A stretch of DNA of 7,119 nucleotides from Oscillospiraceae bacterium (lineage in GTDB: Bacteria > Bacillota > Clostridia > Oscillospirales > Ruminococcaceae). Made by a program: the position numbers and the translations under genes. The notes under the pieces were generated by a model. The model saw nothing but the letters and a program-made list of their open reading frames with translations. It did not search any database and had not been told where the DNA came from. The DNA is taken from the NCBI GenBank assembly GCA_003445125.1, contig DLVP01000202.1, forward strand, positions 1 to 7,119, written 5' to 3'. Positions 5,620 through 7,119 of this stretch are shown in pieces; the stretch's first letter is position 1; every line of letters begins with the position of its first letter.

Positions 5620-5658
5620 AAATATCTTCGGAAAAACAGAAAAGATATTTTCGGAAAA
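5620..5658. repeat. Repeat pair upstream of the eda promoter
   Basis: ATATCTTCGGAAAA (5622-5635) and ATATTTTCGGAAAA (5645-5658) match at 13 of 14 bases, with starts 23 bases apart (about two helical turns). Overlapping them, AAATATCTT (5620-5628) and AAGATATTT (5642-5650) form a perfect 9-base inverted repeat. The block begins directly upstream of the -35, the usual place for an activator site. It has no long T tract and is not the hpf terminator, which ends at 5670. Confidence 0.35.
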
Positions 5659-5669
5659 TCAGCCGAAAA

Positions 5670-5714
5670 CAGCCCGAACGGGCGGCATCCGGAGGACACC
5701 GCCCGTTCGGGCTG
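5670..5714 (-). terminator. Intrinsic terminator of hpf
   Basis: A perfect 16-base GC-rich stem (arms 5670-5685 and 5699-5714) with a 13-base loop. On the minus strand the stem is followed immediately by TTTT and, after seven bases, by another TTTT. It lies 21 bases beyond the hpf stop codon and separates hpf from the eda operon promoter. Confidence 0.85.
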
Positions 5715-5735
5715 AAAGGATAAAAAGGCAAAACC

Positions 5736-6254
5736 TCATTCGGGAATGATCAGACCGTACTGTCCGTCTCTTCTGCGGTACAGCACATGAATGTCCCCGC
5801 CGTCGGTGTTGCGGAAAAGGAAGAACTGATGACCGAGCATGTCCATCTGAAGAATCGCTTCCTCCTCACTCATGGGACGCACGGTGTAGTGCTTGGTTTT
5901 GACGATGGTCTGCGGTTCCTCGGTGTAATCGTCGGTGAATTCCAGTACTTCAAAGGCGGGCGCGGTTTTCAACTTCTTTTCCAGCTTGGTTTTGTTGCGG
6001 ACAATCTGCTTGGTGAGAATGTCCACGACCGCCTCTAGGGAAGCAAATTTGTCCTCGGTCGTGCGCTCCGCGCGGAAAATCAGTCCTTGGGAACGAATCG
6101 TCACCTCCACGGTTTCCATATCTTTATTGAAAGAAACTTTGACAACCGCCTCGGCTTCACTGTCGAAGAAACGGTCGAGCTTCTGCAATTTTTTCTCGGC
6201 TCTCTCGCGGAACGGATCTTTGATGTTGGCTTTGGAAACGATGGTGATCTTCAT
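5736..6254 (-). CDS. hpf: Ribosome hibernation promoting factor, long form
   Basis: A 172-residue cytoplasmic protein that binds the 30S decoding region and drives pairing of ribosomes into inactive 100S dimers in stationary phase or stress. Residues 1-95 are the S30AE (RaiA/YfiA) domain, starting MKITIVSKANIKD and containing the basic segment EKKLQKLDRFF (20-30) and a KQIVRNKTKLEKKLK helix (82-96). After an acidic linker (EFTDDYTEE, 105-113) comes the dimerisation domain of long HPFs, with VKTKHYTVRPMSEEEAILQM (118-137), LGHQFFLFRN and VLYRRRDGQYGLI. The ATG at 6254 is chosen over one 14 codons upstream because AGGAGG lies 7 bases before it and because the family begins here. It is monocistronic, with its own promoter and terminator. 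Confidence 0.96.
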   Translation of the reverse strand: MKITIVSKANIKDPFRERAEKKLQKLDRFFDSEAEAVVKVSFNKDMETVEVTIRSQGLIFRAERTTEDKFASLEAVVDILTKQIVRNKTKLEKKLKTAPAFEVLEFTDDYTEEPQTIVKTKHYTVRPMSEEEAILQMDMLGHQFFLFRNTDGGDIHVLYRRRDGQYGLIIPE

Positions 6255-6322
6255 GAAACGACCTCCTGATTCAGAGAAATTACCAAAAAGCACCATGAAA
6301 ATTGGATGTTTTTTGTAACTAT

Positions 6323-6351
6323 ATTATAACATTCCTGTGCATTTTTGTAAA
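6323..6351 (-). promoter_or_regulatory. Sigma-A promoter of hpf
   Basis: On the minus strand TTTACA (6346-6351, 5 of 6), a 17-base spacer, and a perfect TATAAT (6323-6328). Transcription would start near 6316, leaving a leader of about 60 bases. The boxes are A+T rich and I see no obvious sigma-B type sequence. Confidence 0.75.
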
Positions 6352-6395
6352 GGGTTTTTGTAAAACTTCTTTTTTATTTTGTTTTGAAAATCCTC

Positions 6396-6424
6396 TTTTC
6401 ATTCACGCGAAAATGTGGTATACT
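6396..6424 (+). promoter_or_regulatory. Promoter of coaX with extended -10
   Basis: TTTTCA (6396-6401, 4 of 6), a 17-base spacer, and TATACT (6419-6424) preceded by TGG, the TGn extended -10 element. Transcription would start near 6431, leaving a leader of only about a dozen bases that holds little beyond the ribosome binding site GAGGTG (6432-6437). Confidence 0.6.
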
Positions 6425-6443
6425 GAAAAAAGAGGTGTTTTTC

Positions 6444-7119
6444 ATGATACTGGCAGTGGATATCGGCAATACGAATACCGTCATCGGTGCGTTTGAAGGC
6501 GAACAGCGCCTGTTTTTGTCGCGGATTGCGACCGACCGTTCCAAAATGTGCGATGAATACGCGGTGATCATCGCGTCTGTTCTTCAGCTGTACGGCTTTT
6601 CCGCCAAGGATGTCAAAGGGGCAATCATGTCGTCGGTGGTGCCGATCGTGTCGCGCTTTGTGAAGGAAGCAATCGAAAAAATCTGCCCCGAAGTGCCGTT
6701 CATGACGGTGGGACCCGGGATAAAAACCGGACTGAATATCAAAATTGACAATCCCGCCCAATTGGGTGCGGATATCGTGTGCGTGTCGGTAGCGGCACAG
6801 GAAAAATACCCGCTGCCTTCCGTGGTGATCGATATGGGCACGGCGACCACACTTTCGGCAATCGACCGAAACGGGAATTTTCTCGGCGGATCGATTCTTC
6901 CGGGAGTGCGCATCGGGCTGGAGGCACTGACCTCCCGCACGGCGCAGTTGCCGCAGATCAGCCTGGGAGACAGCGAAGTGCCGACGATCGGCAAAAATAC
7001 GGTGGATTCCATGAAGTCGGGCGTGATACTGGGCGCAGCGTGTATGCTGGACGGATTGGTGCAGCGTTATCGGGAACTTCTCGGAGAGGATCTGACGGTG
7101 ATTGCCACCGGCGGGATTT
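6444..7119 (+). CDS. coaX: Type III pantothenate kinase (partial, 3' end beyond window)
   Basis: Catalyses the first step of coenzyme A synthesis, ATP-dependent phosphorylation of pantothenate, in the cytoplasm. The ASKHA-fold motifs are present: DIGNTNT (6-12, phosphate 1 loop), the pantothenate/cation region NPAQLGAD (103-110), DMGTATT (130-136), and GGSILPG (148-154). The visible 225 residues lack roughly the last 30 of a family that is usually about 255. ATG at 6444 starts the conserved MILAVDIGNTN sequence, with GAGGTG 6 bases upstream. Position 111 is Ile where many members have Arg (GADR). It is divergent from hpf with its own promoter. Many Bacillota rely on CoaX, so this is ordinary housekeeping content. 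Confidence 0.96.
   Translation, partial: MILAVDIGNTNTVIGAFEGEQRLFLSRIATDRSKMCDEYAVIIASVLQLYGFSAKDVKGAIMSSVVPIVSRFVKEAIEKICPEVPFMTVGPGIKTGLNIKIDNPAQLGADIVCVSVAAQEKYPLPSVVIDMGTATTLSAIDRNGNFLGGSILPGVRIGLEALTSRTAQLPQISLGDSEVPTIGKNTVDSMKSGVILGAACMLDGLVQRYRELLGEDLTVIATGGI

Noticed and set aside
5670..5714. Riboswitch or structured RNA leader for eda
   Set aside because: The hairpin is upstream of the eda promoter and follows the hpf stop, so it is the hpf terminator. The eda leader itself is only about 25 bases.
6255..6296. 14-codon N-terminal extension of hpf
   Set aside because: The longer start would place the strong AGGAGG inside the gene; HPF proteins begin at MKITI-like sequence.
6967..7119. 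Ile instead of Arg after GAD (residue 111) in CoaX as a sign of an inactive enzyme
   Set aside because: All phosphate and catalytic motifs are otherwise intact, and non-Arg residues at this site seem acceptable in some clostridial members, so there is no reason to call it defective.

Overview
The window looks like a piece of a Gram-positive Bacillota chromosome, most likely a clostridial, gut-type fermenter. The reasons are strong AGGAGG-type ribosome binding sites, close-to-consensus sigma-A promoters, a long-form ribosome hibernation factor, a type III pantothenate kinase, and genes for sugar-acid fermentation. The genus cannot be named from the sequence alone.

Layout. Positions 1-51 are the tail of an unidentified plus-strand gene, closed by a long perfect hairpin (85-131). 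Positions 136-2422 form a divergent pair: a minus-strand family GH4 alpha-glycosidase and a plus-strand AraC-family regulator, with their promoters in a shared region (1441-1621). A second hairpin (2476-2517) separates the pair from a minus-strand operon transcribed from about 5583 down to 2532: a KDPG aldolase with an extra C-terminal VOC (glyoxalase-fold) domain, a 2-keto-3-deoxygluconate kinase, and a D-lactate dehydrogenase. Next come hpf (minus strand, own promoter and terminator) and, divergent from it, coaX (plus strand), which runs off the end of the window.

How the genes fit together. KdgK phosphorylates 2-keto-3-deoxygluconate (KDG), and Eda splits KDPG to pyruvate and glyceraldehyde-3-phosphate. 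LdhA can reduce the pyruvate to D-lactate. This is the lower trunk of hexuronate or aldonate breakdown, ending in a fermentation product. The GH4 enzyme could release the sugar or sugar acid from plant glycans, but the link rests on proximity and on a sequence block shared by the two promoters, not on co-transcription. hpf and coaX are housekeeping genes unrelated to the sugar genes.

Most notable are the aldolase-VOC fusion with an apparently complete metal site, the placement of ldhA in a KDG operon, a LacI-type operator-like block shared by the GH4 and eda promoters, and a long-spaced inverted repeat between the divergent GH4 and araC-type genes. I saw no mobile element, CRISPR array, tRNA or rRNA, and no clear sign of a wholly new system.
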